From: Burkholderia contaminans
GTDB taxonomy: Bacteria > Pseudomonadota > Gammaproteobacteria > Burkholderiales > Burkholderiaceae
NCBI RefSeq assembly: GCF_029633825.1
Contig: NZ_CP090640.1
Location: 2,294,001-2,358,000 of the forward strand
Length of the DNA: 64,000 nucleotides
Direction: 5' to 3'
Part shown: positions 49,692 through 59,051 of the stretch, in pieces
Numbering within the stretch: position 1 is the stretch's first letter
Layout: every line of letters begins with the position of its first letter
The notes under the pieces: model-generated
Databases searched by the model: none
What the model saw: the letters and a program-made list of their open reading frames with translations, nothing else
Told to the model about the DNA's origin: nothing
Translations under genes and position numbers: made by a program

Positions 49692-51080
49692 ATGACTACG
49701 TTCCTGGCCGGCCATGATGTTCGACATCGCCGGGCGCGTCGCGGCTGGCTGGCCGCGCTCGCGGTGCTCGCGTTGCTGCAATTGCCCGTCGCGCACGCGT
49801 TGCCGATCTTCGCGCGCCAGACCGGGCAGAGCTGCGTCGCGTGCCATGCCGGCGGACAGTTTCCGGAACTCACGCCGTACGGGCGCGAGTTCAAGCTGAA
49901 CGGCTACACGTTCGGCGAACGCACGATTCCGCTTGCCGCGATGGCGATCGGCGACCTGAGCAAGACGCGCTACAACAGCGATTCCAGCGGCGCGCCGATC
50001 AACCCCAAGGACGGCCTGCCGATCTTCGACTTCGCGAGCGTGTTCCTCGCCGGGAAGATCACCGACCATCTCGGCGGCTTCGCGCAGTTCACCTACATCG
50101 CCCACGATCATCAGGACGGGGACGGGCGATGGAAAGGCCACTGGACGTCCGACAATACCGACTTCCGCTTCGTCGACCGGATCATGTCGTCGGCGAACGA
50201 CCTGATCGTCGGCTTGACGGTGCACAACAACCCGACCGTGCAGGACGTATTCAACACCGCGCCGGCATGGGGTTACCCGTACATTTCCTCGACCATCAGC
50301 CCGGTGGCGAAGATCCCGAACCTGCCCGTGCTCGAAAGCGGGTCGCTCGCGACTCAGGCGGTCGGCACCGGCGCCTACTTGTACTGGAACAGCCTGCTGT
50401 ACGCGGAGCTGACCACCTACAGCACCGCGGACGGCATCTGGTCGTTCCTGAGCCACGGGAACAACGAAGGGAATCCGAATCACCCGCAGATCTATCTGCG
50501 CGGCTACAACCCGTATGCGCGCATCGCGCTGACCCACGATTGGGGCCCGCATAGCGTGATGGTCGGCGCATTCGGCTTCAGCGTCGACATCTACCCGAAC
50601 GACGCGAACAATTTCCCGATTTTCGGAACCGGCGTCACGCGTTTTCGCGACTATGGTCTCGACGCGCAATACGAATACTTGCTCGAGCCGCACACGATCA
50701 CCGCGCAGGCGCGCTACGTGCGGGAGAACATTCACGATCCGAACAATTTCATCGTGAGCGACAACACGTCCGCGAACCTGAATTCGCTGCGGCTCAAGGC
50801 GTCGTACGTCTACCAGGCCAAGTACGGCGTCAGCCTGTCGTTCTTCAACACGACGGGCACCGCGGACAGTACTGCCTATGCGGCGAGTGCGAACTTCCAT
50901 CCGAATACGCAGGGCTGGACGCCGGAAATATTCTGGATGCCGGATCAACACGTGCGCGTCGGCATCCAGTACACGCATTTCACCAAGTACCTCGGCGCGA
51001 CGACCAACTACGACGGCAACGGACGCAATGCGAGGGACAACGATACGTTGTTCATCTATCTATGGCTCGCTTCGTTCTGA
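49692..51080 (+). CDS. Cyc2-like outer-membrane cytochrome c/porin fusion
   Basis: A 462-residue exported protein. A signal peptide (AALAVLALLQLPVAHALP) is followed by one haem site CVACH (C48-H52) in the block RQTGQSCVACHAGGQFPELT, then PYGREFKLNGYTF. The remaining ~390 residues have alternating aromatic/polar strands (LAGKITDHLGGFAQFTYIAH, YLEPH-type turns) and end in FIYLWLASF, a terminal phenylalanine typical of outer-membrane barrels. One N-terminal haem plus a barrel is the architecture of Cyc2-type outer-membrane cytochromes that move electrons across the outer membrane. GGGGAGG precedes the ATG; the upstream open frame is noncoding. Confidence 0.72.
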   Translation: MTTFLAGHDVRHRRARRGWLAALAVLALLQLPVAHALPIFARQTGQSCVACHAGGQFPELTPYGREFKLNGYTFGERTIPLAAMAIGDLSKTRYNSDSSGAPINPKDGLPIFDFASVFLAGKITDHLGGFAQFTYIAHDHQDGDGRWKGHWTSDNTDFRFVDRIMSSANDLIVGLTVHNNPTVQDVFNTAPAWGYPYISSTISPVAKIPNLPVLESGSLATQAVGTGAYLYWNSLLYAELTTYSTADGIWSFLSHGNNEGNPNHPQIYLRGYNPYARIALTHDWGPHSVMVGAFGFSVDIYPNDANNFPIFGTGVTRFRDYGLDAQYEYLLEPHTITAQARYVRENIHDPNNFIVSDNTSANLNSLRLKASYVYQAKYGVSLSFFNTTGTADSTAYAASANFHPNTQGWTPEIFWMPDQHVRVGIQYTHFTKYLGATTNYDGNGRNARDNDTLFIYLWLASF

Positions 51081-51123
51081 CATCGGGCGGGGCAGCGGAC
51101 ATTACGGCAGGGAGAGCGCTGAC

Positions 51124-51795
51124 ATGAACAAGGTGACCCATTTCGCTTGGCTTGCGCTGGTGCTGGCGGCATCGGGTTGTCATGACCTGGAGCGGTCGCG
51201 GGAAGTCGACAATCCGGCCGTCTCGGGCAGGACCATCGCGCTGCAGGTGTGCTCGAACTGCCACGGCGCGACCGGCGTGTCGGTGTCGCCGATGTTTCCG
51301 AAACTCGCCGGACAGCGCAAGGAATATCTCGTCGATCAGTTGACCGACTTCAAGCATCACGCGCGCGCCGATCCGAATGCGAAGCGCTACATGTGGGGAT
51401 TCACGCATCTGACCGATGCGCAGATCGACGAGATCGCCGACTATTTTTCGGGCCAGCCGCCGGTCCTCGGCGCGTCCGACGATCACGCGCTGCTCGATGC
51501 GGGCAAGGCGATCTTCGTGTCGGGGCTGCCCGACAAGGGCGTGTCGGCCTGTGTCGGGTGTCATGGCCAGCATGGCGAGGGCATGAGCCGGTTCCCGCGG
51601 CTCGCCGGCCAGCACGCGGACTACGTGCTGAAGCAACTGAGGGTTTTCCGGGAAACCGACACGCGGCCGCGCGGCGCTGTCATGAAGTCGGTGTGCGCGA
51701 ACATGAGCGAGCAGGACATGCGCGCCGTCGCGGCATACGTCGAGGCGTTTCCGCTGGAAGCCGGCGCACCGGCGAGCCCGGCGGCCGAGCAATGA
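51124..51795 (+). CDS. Diheme cytochrome c4-like lipoprotein
   Basis: A 223-residue protein with two c-type haem sites, CSNCH (C43-H47) and CVGCH (C143-H147), in two similar halves (PKLAGQRKEYLVDQL and PRLAGQHADYVLKQL), as in cytochrome c4. The leader VLAASGC is a lipobox, so it is probably anchored to a membrane facing the periplasm. It follows the porin cytochrome and GGAGAG precedes the ATG. A role shuttling electrons between the outer-membrane cytochrome and the respiratory chain is inferred. Confidence 0.86.
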   Translation: MNKVTHFAWLALVLAASGCHDLERSREVDNPAVSGRTIALQVCSNCHGATGVSVSPMFPKLAGQRKEYLVDQLTDFKHHARADPNAKRYMWGFTHLTDAQIDEIADYFSGQPPVLGASDDHALLDAGKAIFVSGLPDKGVSACVGCHGQHGEGMSRFPRLAGQHADYVLKQLRVFRETDTRPRGAVMKSVCANMSEQDMRAVAAYVEAFPLEAGAPASPAAEQ

Positions 51796-51941
51796 ACACG
51801 CGCCGCTGAATCGGCGTCGCATGCGGCGGGTGCCGCGCAGCGGACAGACGAACGGCGCCGGCGGCGACCATTTGGGTGTCTCGTCTTCCCCGGGGCGGGG
51901 CACCTTCTTTTAAAACTGGCAGTTCCATTCCGGTGAAGCAC

Positions 51942-53165
51942 ATGAAGGCCATTCAAACCCCGCGCGGCAGCATGGCGTCCGTCGCCGCGTCGCTGCATCG
52001 GCGACTTCGTGCGCCGGCCGCGGTTCGCTCGCGCGAGCCGGGCGACGATCGTTCGTTCCTCGCGCGCCTGTCGGTCGTCGACTGGCTGTTCGCCCTGGCG
52101 CTCGTGGTGGGCGCGGGCCATGCGCTCGTGCACTACCACGCGCGCATGGATGACTACGACAAGGCGGTGATGATCGGCACCGTGCCGGCGCTCATCGCGC
52201 TCGGCTGGCGCTGGAAGCCCGCGCGGCTGATGATGGCATCGATCGCCGTGCTGGCGCTGCTGTCGATCCGGATCTACCAGGGCGATCTCGCGCGCGCCGA
52301 TTCGGCGTTCTTCCTCAAGTACTTCCTGTCGAGCCAGTCCGCGATCCTGTGGATGAGCGCGCTGTTCGTGCTCGCGACGATCTTCTACTGGATCGGCTTG
52401 CTCGCGCGCTCGGCGTCGGGTTCCGCGATCGGACAGAAGCTCACGTGGGTCGCCGTGCTGATGGGCTTCACCGGCCTGATGGTGCGCTGGTACGAGTCCT
52501 ACCTGATCGGGGCGGACGTCGGGCACATTCCGGTGTCGAACCTGTATGAGGTGTTCGTCCTGTTCAGCCTGATCACCGCGCTGCTGTATCTGTATTACGA
52601 AGGCCACTACGGCACGCGCGCGCTCGGCGCGTTCGTGCTGCTGGTGATCAGCGCGGCCGTCGGCTTCCTGATGTGGTACTCGGTCGCGCGCGACGCGCAG
52701 CAGATCCAGCCGCTCGTACCGGCGCTGCAAAGCTGGTGGATGAAGATCCACGTGCCGGCGAACTTCATCGGCTACGGCAGCTTCGCGCTGTCGGCGATGG
52801 TGTCGGTTGCGTACCTGATGAAGGAGCGCGGCGTGCTCGCGGATCGCCTGCCGACGCTCGACGTGCTCCACGACGTGATGGTCAAGTCGATCGCGGTCGG
52901 TTTCGCGTTCTTCACGATCGCGACGATCCTCGGCGCGCTGTGGGCCGCCGAAGCATGGGGCGGCTACTGGAGCTGGGACCCGAAGGAAACCTGGGCGCTG
53001 ATCGTGTGGTTGAACTACGCGGCGTGGCTGCACATGCGCCTGATGAAGGGCCTGCGCGGTACGGTGGCCGCATGGTGGGCGCTCACGGGCCTGCTCGTGA
53101 CGACCTTTGCGTTCCTCGGCGTCAACATGTTCCTGTCCGGGCTGCACAGCTACGGGCGGCTCTGA
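51942..53165 (+). CDS. ccsB: Cytochrome c biogenesis protein CcsB/CcsA-like haem handling protein
   Basis: A 407-residue polytopic membrane protein of system II cytochrome c maturation. The tryptophan-rich WWD-type motif GGYWSWDPKETWAL lies near residue 340, with conserved histidines in the flanking helices. A basic N-terminal extension of ~45 residues precedes the first membrane segment. No ResB partner is adjacent, so it must use one encoded elsewhere or serve these cytochromes specifically. The ATG at 51942 is chosen; the frame is open further upstream. Confidence 0.88.
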   Translation: MKAIQTPRGSMASVAASLHRRLRAPAAVRSREPGDDRSFLARLSVVDWLFALALVVGAGHALVHYHARMDDYDKAVMIGTVPALIALGWRWKPARLMMASIAVLALLSIRIYQGDLARADSAFFLKYFLSSQSAILWMSALFVLATIFYWIGLLARSASGSAIGQKLTWVAVLMGFTGLMVRWYESYLIGADVGHIPVSNLYEVFVLFSLITALLYLYYEGHYGTRALGAFVLLVISAAVGFLMWYSVARDAQQIQPLVPALQSWWMKIHVPANFIGYGSFALSAMVSVAYLMKERGVLADRLPTLDVLHDVMVKSIAVGFAFFTIATILGALWAAEAWGGYWSWDPKETWALIVWLNYAAWLHMRLMKGLRGTVAAWWALTGLLVTTFAFLGVNMFLSGLHSYGRL

Positions 53166-53297
53166 CGCGCGCACGGCGGCGCCTACCGTGTTCTACCCAT
53201 GCACTTTGGCGAGCATTACCACTACAAGCCGGATGCGCGCCGAACCAGAATGTTTCAAGGGCGTATCGCCGCATTGCGCGGTGACGTAGGAGGAGCC

Positions 53298-53807
53298 ATG
53301 AGACGCGTCTATTTCCTGTTGCCGACGACGCAATGCGCGCAGTCGATCGTCGGCGAGTTGCTGTCGATGCGAATCGAGTGGCGACATATCCATTGCCTCG
53401 CGAATCACGCCGTGATGCGCGACGGGTTGCCGGAGGCGACGCTCGCGCAGCGCAGCGACCTGCTGCCGTCGCTCGCGCGCGGCACCGCCGTCGGCTTCGG
53501 GACCGGCATGCTGCTCGGGCTGCTCCTGATGGTGTTCCCGCCCGATGGTTTGCACATCGGCGGCGGCGTCGTCGTGGCGATCACGCTGTTCGGCGCGGCC
53601 TTCGGCGCATGGGTGGCGACGATGATCGGCGTCGACGTGCCGAGCACGCGCCTGAAGCGCTTCGAGGACGGCATCGAGCACGGTGAATTGCTGATGATGA
53701 TCGACGTTCCGACCGACCGCGTTCACGAGATCGAAGACGCGATCAAGCTTCATCACACGGATGCGCATCTGCAGGGCGAAGATCCGACCATCCCGGCGTT
53801 TCCGTGA
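53298..53807 (+). CDS. DUF1269 family membrane protein
   Basis: A 169-residue protein with a glycine-rich double hydrophobic hairpin (AVGFGTGMLLGLLLMVFPPD ... GGGVVVAITLFGAAFGAWVA) between a small N-terminal domain (RRVYFLLPTTQCAQSIVGEL) and a C-terminal domain ending DPTIPAFP. This is the DUF1269 pattern. TAGGAGGAG precedes the ATG; the frame is open upstream but without a ribosome site. Such proteins are linked to stress response or membrane association, but the function is unproven. Confidence 0.82.
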   Translation: MRRVYFLLPTTQCAQSIVGELLSMRIEWRHIHCLANHAVMRDGLPEATLAQRSDLLPSLARGTAVGFGTGMLLGLLLMVFPPDGLHIGGGVVVAITLFGAAFGAWVATMIGVDVPSTRLKRFEDGIEHGELLMMIDVPTDRVHEIEDAIKLHHTDAHLQGEDPTIPAFP

Positions 53808-53855
53808 TCGCCGCTTGCCCCGTCGGCCGGTGTCGCGCCGGCCGGCGCCGGCGTT

Positions 53856-54479
53856 TCAACTCGCGGCGAGCAGCCGTTTGTAGCGCGCCAGGACGCGAGG
53901 CACGTACTCGCGCGTCTGCGGCATCGACGGAATGCGATAACCTGCCCGAATCACGGCATTCTCCCCGGCATTGTAGGCAGCGAGCGTGAGCTCGACGTTC
54001 TCCTTGAACAGGTCGAGCAGGAAGCGCAGATACCGCGCGCCGGTCAGCACGTTGTCGCGCGGATCGAACATGTCGACGCCGGCGAAGCGCCGCGCCGTTT
54101 CCGGCATCAATTGCATGAGCCCGAGCGCGCCTTTGTCCGAGACGGCCTTCGGGTTGTATCCCGATTCGACGTCGATCACCGCGCGAAGGAGCTCGGGCGG
54201 AATGTTGAACGACCGGCTTGCCTCGGCGATGACGTCCGCCAATGACGACGCGATCGCCGATTTCGGCGCGGCGCGCTTCGCTTCCGGTGCGCTCGGCCTT
54301 TCGGCGGCGACGATCACTTTCAGATTGGCCGTGCCGGGCTCGTTGGTCAGGACGATGGTGCCATTGCTCGCCACCGTGCCGAAGATCTGCGCGTGCGCGG
54401 TGCACGACCACACCGAGCCGAATCCCGCGCATGCGGCAACGAGCGCTGTTCCCAATACGGATGAAGGGCGGCTGTGCAT
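53856..54479 (-). CDS. Lytic transglycosylase (SLT domain) with DUF4124-like N-terminus
   Basis: A 207-residue exported peptidoglycan-cleaving enzyme. Signal peptide cut near TAHAQ. The short segment IFGTVASNGTIVLTNEPG resembles DUF4124. The SLT domain has the catalytic glutamate in AVIDVESGYNPKAVS, plus GALGLMQLMPETARRF and AAYNAGENAV. AGGAGG precedes the ATG at 54479; the frame runs open further upstream. Lytic transglycosylases often open the wall for secretion machines, which suits the secretion genes downstream, though it is transcribed on the opposite strand. Confidence 0.87.
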   Translation of the reverse strand: MHSRPSSVLGTALVAACAGFGSVWSCTAHAQIFGTVASNGTIVLTNEPGTANLKVIVAAERPSAPEAKRAAPKSAIASSLADVIAEASRSFNIPPELLRAVIDVESGYNPKAVSDKGALGLMQLMPETARRFAGVDMFDPRDNVLTGARYLRFLLDLFKENVELTLAAYNAGENAVIRAGYRIPSMPQTREYVPRVLARYKRLLAAS

Positions 54480-55002
54480 CTTTCTGGCCTCCTGCATCTG
54501 CATTGTCGTTGCGGGTACATCGGATCGGCAATGGGGCGACCTCCTACACTTCGATACCGCAAGCGGCACCCTGCGCGGCGATGCAAAACTGTTACAAAAG
54601 AAATCGCCGGTAATACCCGGTCGACGGGCGAAGTTGACGATTCTTACGCGGAACAGTTGGTTTCTGCTCACTGCCCGCGCCGTTGCAGAATGATTTGTTT
54701 CCTGCGTGCGGTAAACGATCGGGGAGTCCCGCCATCCGTAGTCCTACTGATGGGACGCACGCAGTCAATTCGATTCAGCCCTGAAACATTCCCGCCAGTG
54801 CGCCACGTTTCGGCGAGTGCGTGTCCGTCGCGGACGCTCGCGCGCGGCGCGCTGGCCCGATCCTTGCACTGAACACGGGTGCGACCCGTCGTTCGCGAGA
54901 CAGGTTGCCAGACCGGACAAGGCAACAAGAACATGTCCGGCACCGTGCAAACGAGGCGTCGAGATCCGACGTGGTGCAAGCGCGGAAAACTTGGGGGAAG
55001 CC
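54480..55002. other. Divergent intergenic region before the first response regulator
   Basis: These 523 bases hold the promoters of the lytic transglycosylase and the response regulator. A partial dyad, ATCCGTAG-TC-CTACTGAT (about 54735-54753), might be a regulator site. No convincing gene or RNA is seen. Confidence 0.45.
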
Positions 55003-55782
55003 GTGAATACAAAATGTCGCGTGATGATCGCAGAGGATCACGATCTGCTGCGAAACGGGCTACGGTCGATGCTTTCCGCGCAAGGCGACTACGAAGTCGT
55101 CGGCGAAGCGCGCGACGGCAAGGAAGCGTGCCACCTGGCCATGACGCTCGCTCCGGACCTGATCCTGATGGACCTGTCGATGCGGGGGATGAACGGTATC
55201 GATGCGAGTGCGACGATCAAGCGGCGTGCGCCGACGATCCGCATCGTCGTGCTCACCGTGCATCAGAACGAGGAGTACGTGCGCGAGGCGCTGCGTGCAG
55301 GCGTCGAAGGCTACGTGCTCAAGGACGTTTCGTTCGACGAATTGCTGCTCGCGATGCGCATGGTCATGCAGGGAAAGCGGCACCTGAGCGCGGATGTGTA
55401 CGGCTACATGGTCGACTCGTTCGTGACCGGCCGCGAAACGCCCGCGCCCAAGAAGGCGTGGGACATCCTGACCGCGCGCGAACGCAGCGTGCTGAAGCTG
55501 ATCGCGGAAGGGCGCACGAACCGGCAGGTCGGTCAGTACCTGAGCCTGAGCCCGAAGACGATCGAGAAGTACCGGGCGAGCATGATGCACAAGCTCCATC
55601 TCGCGAACCTGACGGAACTGGTGCTCGTCGCGATGAACATGGGGCTGTTGACCACGCTCGCGGCGAAATGCGCGGAAACGGATGTGGCCGACGTGCCGGC
55701 CAGGCCGGCCGTCGACGGCGTGCAGGTGCCCGACGCCGTCGCGCGGCTGGACGACTATCCCGCCGGCGGCGCGAAGCGCTGA
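55003..55782 (+). CDS. NarL/FixJ-type response regulator
   Basis: A 259-residue regulator. The receiver domain (1-120) has acidic residues in MIAEDHD, the phospho-acceptor D57 in LILMDLSM and the lysine in YVLKDVS. A LuxR-type helix-turn-helix (about 150-215) includes LTARERSVLKLIAEGRTNRQ and LSPKTIEKYR. A ~40-residue extra C-terminus is rich in Ala/Val. The start is GTG behind GGGGGAAG. It converges with the kinase gene 12 bases downstream, and is its likely partner along with the second regulator. Confidence 0.88.
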   Translation: MNTKCRVMIAEDHDLLRNGLRSMLSAQGDYEVVGEARDGKEACHLAMTLAPDLILMDLSMRGMNGIDASATIKRRAPTIRIVVLTVHQNEEYVREALRAGVEGYVLKDVSFDELLLAMRMVMQGKRHLSADVYGYMVDSFVTGRETPAPKKAWDILTARERSVLKLIAEGRTNRQVGQYLSLSPKTIEKYRASMMHKLHLANLTELVLVAMNMGLLTTLAAKCAETDVADVPARPAVDGVQVPDAVARLDDYPAGGAKR

Positions 55783-55794
55783 GCGTTGCCGGTA

Positions 55795-56913
55795 TCAGAG
55801 CGGCCAGGTTGCGCAGACGCGCGTGCCCGTCGTGGCGGACGACTGGATCCCGAACGTGCCGCCGTGCGACTCGATGCGGTGCTGCATGCCGATCAGCCCG
55901 AGACCCGCCGCGCGTGCGTCGTCCGTCGCGAGCGGATGGCGCTCGTAGCCGACGCCGTTGTCGTCGATCGTCAGCAGCAGCCCACCGGCATCGTGTTGCA
56001 GGCCGAGCATGATTTCGGTGGCCTGCGCATGCTTGACGACGTTGTGCAGCGCCTCCTGCGCGACCCGGAACATGTCCGCTTTCAGATGCTCGGGAATCTC
56101 GTCGTCGTCGACGTCGCAATTGAACTCGACCGACAGCTGGCTCGCGTCACGCTCGATCCGGCGGCACAGCGACGCGAGCGCGGCCGGCAGGCCGAGCCTG
56201 TCGAGCATCGGCGGCTTCAGTTCGCCGCAGATCTGGCGCACTTCGCCGATCGTTTCGCGAATCCGCAGCACGGCGACGTCGAGCAGTGCCGTCGCGTCGG
56301 CGATCTCGCCGCGACGAAGCCGCATGAGCGCGTCCTCATTCATCAGCTTGACGAGCGTCAGCGCCTGGCCGAGCCCGTCGTGCAATTCCGCGGCGAGCCG
56401 ATGCCGCTCCTTCTGCTGGCCCATCAGCAGATACGTGTGGCACGCATGCACGCCCGCATCGTTGGCCGCGTCGCCGCGTCGTGCGGGCTCGGGCATCGGC
56501 GATTCCTCGAACAGCGTCAGCCACATCCGGGTGCCGGGCAGTGCCTGCCGATGTATGACGAATTGCGCGGGATGGCCGCTTCGCCCGCCGAGCATCGCCG
56601 TGAACGAATGATGCTCGAGCGCGGCGCTCGCGGAGAGTTCGTCCGCCAGCGCGACTTGGGTGTCGTCGGGTGCCAGGTCGCGCAGCGGCCGTCCAACGAG
56701 TTCGGCGCTCTTGTATCCGAACAGCGCGGCGGTGCTGCGATTGACCGATACGAAGGCGCCGTCATCGGCGAGAATGGCGAGCGCTGCGCCCCGTGCGTCG
56801 GTGACGATGGCGCGGCGGCGATCGTCGTGACGAAGCGCACGGCGCAGCTTGCGCATTGCGTCGATCAGATCGAGCAGCCTGATCCTTGGCCCTTCCGGCT
56901 GGCGTTCAGTCAT
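55795..56913 (-). CDS. Soluble PAS-containing histidine kinase (HisKA_3 type)
   Basis: A 372-residue cytoplasmic kinase without membrane segments. A PAS domain (about 40-135, DDGAFVSVNRSTAALFGYKS) is followed by a HisKA_3 dimerisation domain with H178 in LAAELHDGLGQALTL and a HATPase_c domain (NVVKHAQATEIMLGL, DDNGVGYE, GLGLIGMQHR). The family partners NarL-type regulators, two of which are encoded on either side. CGGGAG precedes the ATG. The signal is probably cytoplasmic (redox or a small molecule), since there is no sensor outside the membrane. Confidence 0.88.
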   Translation of the reverse strand: MTERQPEGPRIRLLDLIDAMRKLRRALRHDDRRRAIVTDARGAALAILADDGAFVSVNRSTAALFGYKSAELVGRPLRDLAPDDTQVALADELSASAALEHHSFTAMLGGRSGHPAQFVIHRQALPGTRMWLTLFEESPMPEPARRGDAANDAGVHACHTYLLMGQQKERHRLAAELHDGLGQALTLVKLMNEDALMRLRRGEIADATALLDVAVLRIRETIGEVRQICGELKPPMLDRLGLPAALASLCRRIERDASQLSVEFNCDVDDDEIPEHLKADMFRVAQEALHNVVKHAQATEIMLGLQHDAGGLLLTIDDNGVGYERHPLATDDARAAGLGLIGMQHRIESHGGTFGIQSSATTGTRVCATWPL

Positions 56914-57173
56914 GGTGGCTCCCGAGGCGCGTCTTCAGGAAAACGTAAGGTTTCGACCATTCTAGGACGTGACCGATGCGGGCCGCAACATGGGGATTGC
57001 GCGCGTTCGTCATGGGGAAACGCCTGCCGCGCGCATCTCGGGATCGTGCCGGGCGGGCATGTCCTACCGGCCTTTGGGGGGCGTCATCCCATGACGCTCT
57101 GCGGCAAATTCATGACACTGCATGAGCGAGGCACGGAATTGTCCGCTGCCTCGCTCGTGTCATGGAGGCCGGT

Positions 57174-58166
57174 ATGAACAGGATCGCCAGATCGACGATG
57201 GGCGCATTCGTGGTCGCGGGCGTCGCCCTCGCCGCAGCGCCCGCATGGTGCGCGTCCGATGGCGGCGCGATGGAGGACGGCGGCGCAGCGGCGGTCGAAA
57301 GCGCGGCGGCGAACGGGAGCGCCACGGAAAACGCGGCACCGGAAGCCGTCGACAATTCGATGGACAAGGACATGCAGAACGGTGTCGAACACGCTGCCGG
57401 AAACGCAGCGGACGGCACCGACGGAAATGCCGCCGCCGGCGCGGCGACGCCCGTGTCGGAGCCCCCGATGGCGCACCCGATGGAGCACGCGATGGAGCCG
57501 GCGAGTGACCCCGCCGCGGAGCCCGCCGCGGGACCCGCGATGGCGCCCCCGGCCGACGCCCCCGCGCAGCCTGCACCGGCCGCGCCTGCCGGCAACGCGG
57601 TCGACAAGGCCGGCATGACCGAGGGCGCGACGGGCGCCGCCGGCATGCACATGCATCACGCGGTGATGCCGGGCACCGTGCACACGATGGTCCGGTATGC
57701 GGTGCCGACGGTTCAGCTCGTGCGCGACGACGGTCGGACCGTCTCGCTGGCCAGGGAGCTCGACGACGGCCGGCCGGTGATCCTGACGTTCATCTACACC
57801 AGCTGCACGACCATCTGCCCGATGATCAGCCAGACGCTCGAGCAATTGCAGGGCGAACTCGGCGCCGATCGCGACAAGGTCCACATCATGTCGATCTCGA
57901 TCGATCCGGAGGCGGACACACCCGAGCGGCTCAGGAGCTACGCGGCGCGCTTCGGCGCCGGTCCCGAATGGCAGCACTACACCGGGACCGTCGATGCGAG
58001 CGTGGCCGCGCAGCGCGCGTTCAACGTGTATCGCGGCGACAAGATGAACCACACGCCGGTGACGTTCGTGCGGGCCACGCCGGGCCAGCCGTGGCTGCGG
58101 ATCGACGGTTTCGCGACGCCCACCGAATTGCTCGCGGCCTACCGCGACGTCGTCGCGTCCAACTAG
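57174..58166 (+). CDS. SCO1/SenC-type copper chaperone with long Ala/Met/Pro-rich N-terminal region
   Basis: A 330-residue exported thioredoxin-fold protein. The copper-binding CTTIC (C211, C215) lies in FIYTSCTTICPMI, and the third ligand is probably H293 in MNHTPVTFV. Between the signal peptide and the fold lies a ~150-residue low-complexity region rich in Ala, Pro, Met and Glu, ending in HMHHAVMPG, which could bind extra copper. The start at 57174 follows GGAGG; an ATG four codons earlier is less likely. In context it probably delivers copper to the oxidases of this cluster rather than to cytochrome oxidase. Confidence 0.86.
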   Translation: MNRIARSTMGAFVVAGVALAAAPAWCASDGGAMEDGGAAAVESAAANGSATENAAPEAVDNSMDKDMQNGVEHAAGNAADGTDGNAAAGAATPVSEPPMAHPMEHAMEPASDPAAEPAAGPAMAPPADAPAQPAPAAPAGNAVDKAGMTEGATGAAGMHMHHAVMPGTVHTMVRYAVPTVQLVRDDGRTVSLARELDDGRPVILTFIYTSCTTICPMISQTLEQLQGELGADRDKVHIMSISIDPEADTPERLRSYAARFGAGPEWQHYTGTVDASVAAQRAFNVYRGDKMNHTPVTFVRATPGQPWLRIDGFATPTELLAAYRDVVASN

Positions 58167-58225
58167 TGCCCGTTCCCGCCGACAGTGGGCCGTGGGTGCC
58201 ACGTTTCTGCGAGGGAGCGTCGAAA

Positions 58226-58900
58226 TTGGACAATAAGCATCGTGTGCTGATCGTCGAGGATCAGCATCTGTTGCGAGTCGGCCTGAGTCATCTGGTGTCC
58301 GAGCTGGCCGACTACTGCATCGTCGGCGCGGCGAGCGGTGGGGTCGAGGCTTGTCATCTCGCGGAGAAGACCCGGCCCGACCTGGTCCTGATGGATCTGT
58401 CGATGCCGGGCGGCAGCGGCTTCGAGGCCATCGCGACGATCAAGCGCAACGTGCCGCATGCGCGGATCATCGTCCTCACGGTTCATCACAGCGAAGACGA
58501 CGTGAACGACGCGTTCGCCGCGGGTGCGGACGGCTACGTGCTCAAGGACTCGCCGTTCGCCGACCTGGTGCGCGAGATGCGCTTCGTGATGCAGGGCAAG
58601 TGCGTGGTCAGCCTCGACGCCTATCGCGCCCGCGCCGGCCTGCATGGGGTGCGCGACGCGAACGCGCACAAGGCGCGCTTGTGGAGCGCGCTGACCAATC
58701 GCGAGCGCACGGTGTTGCGCCTCGTCGTCGAGGGGCACACGAGCCGGCAGGTCGGCGAGTGCCTCAAGGTCAGTCCGAAAACCGTGGACAAGCACCGCGC
58801 CAATCTGATGCGCAAGCTCGGCATCGCCAACCTGACCGGCCTGGTTCATTTCGCGATCGACATCGGCGTGCTCGCGCTGAACGACGACGACCGTGTGTGA
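58226..58900 (+). CDS. NarL/FixJ-type response regulator, second of the locus
   Basis: A 224-residue regulator, paralogous to the one at 55003-55782. Receiver phospho-acceptor D57 is in LVLMDLSMPGG with lysine in YVLKDSP. LuxR helix-turn-helix LTNRERTVLRLVVEGHTSRQ ... VSPKTVDKHR. The start is a TTG with GAGGGAG upstream, so expression is probably modest. It follows the SCO gene by 59 bases and precedes the secretion operon, and may control it. Confidence 0.87.
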   Translation: MDNKHRVLIVEDQHLLRVGLSHLVSELADYCIVGAASGGVEACHLAEKTRPDLVLMDLSMPGGSGFEAIATIKRNVPHARIIVLTVHHSEDDVNDAFAAGADGYVLKDSPFADLVREMRFVMQGKCVVSLDAYRARAGLHGVRDANAHKARLWSALTNRERTVLRLVVEGHTSRQVGECLKVSPKTVDKHRANLMRKLGIANLTGLVHFAIDIGVLALNDDDRV

Positions 58901-59051
58901 ATTCCCTCCATTGGCGCATCGCCCAACTGGGGGGGATCTACCCATGGGGATGGACGGCACTCCCTACTTCTGGCGCGTACCCGCGTGAACAAGAATGCAA
59001 TCAACGGCATCCGCGGCGCCGACGCCGCGGGTTGATACAGGGAGGAAAGCC

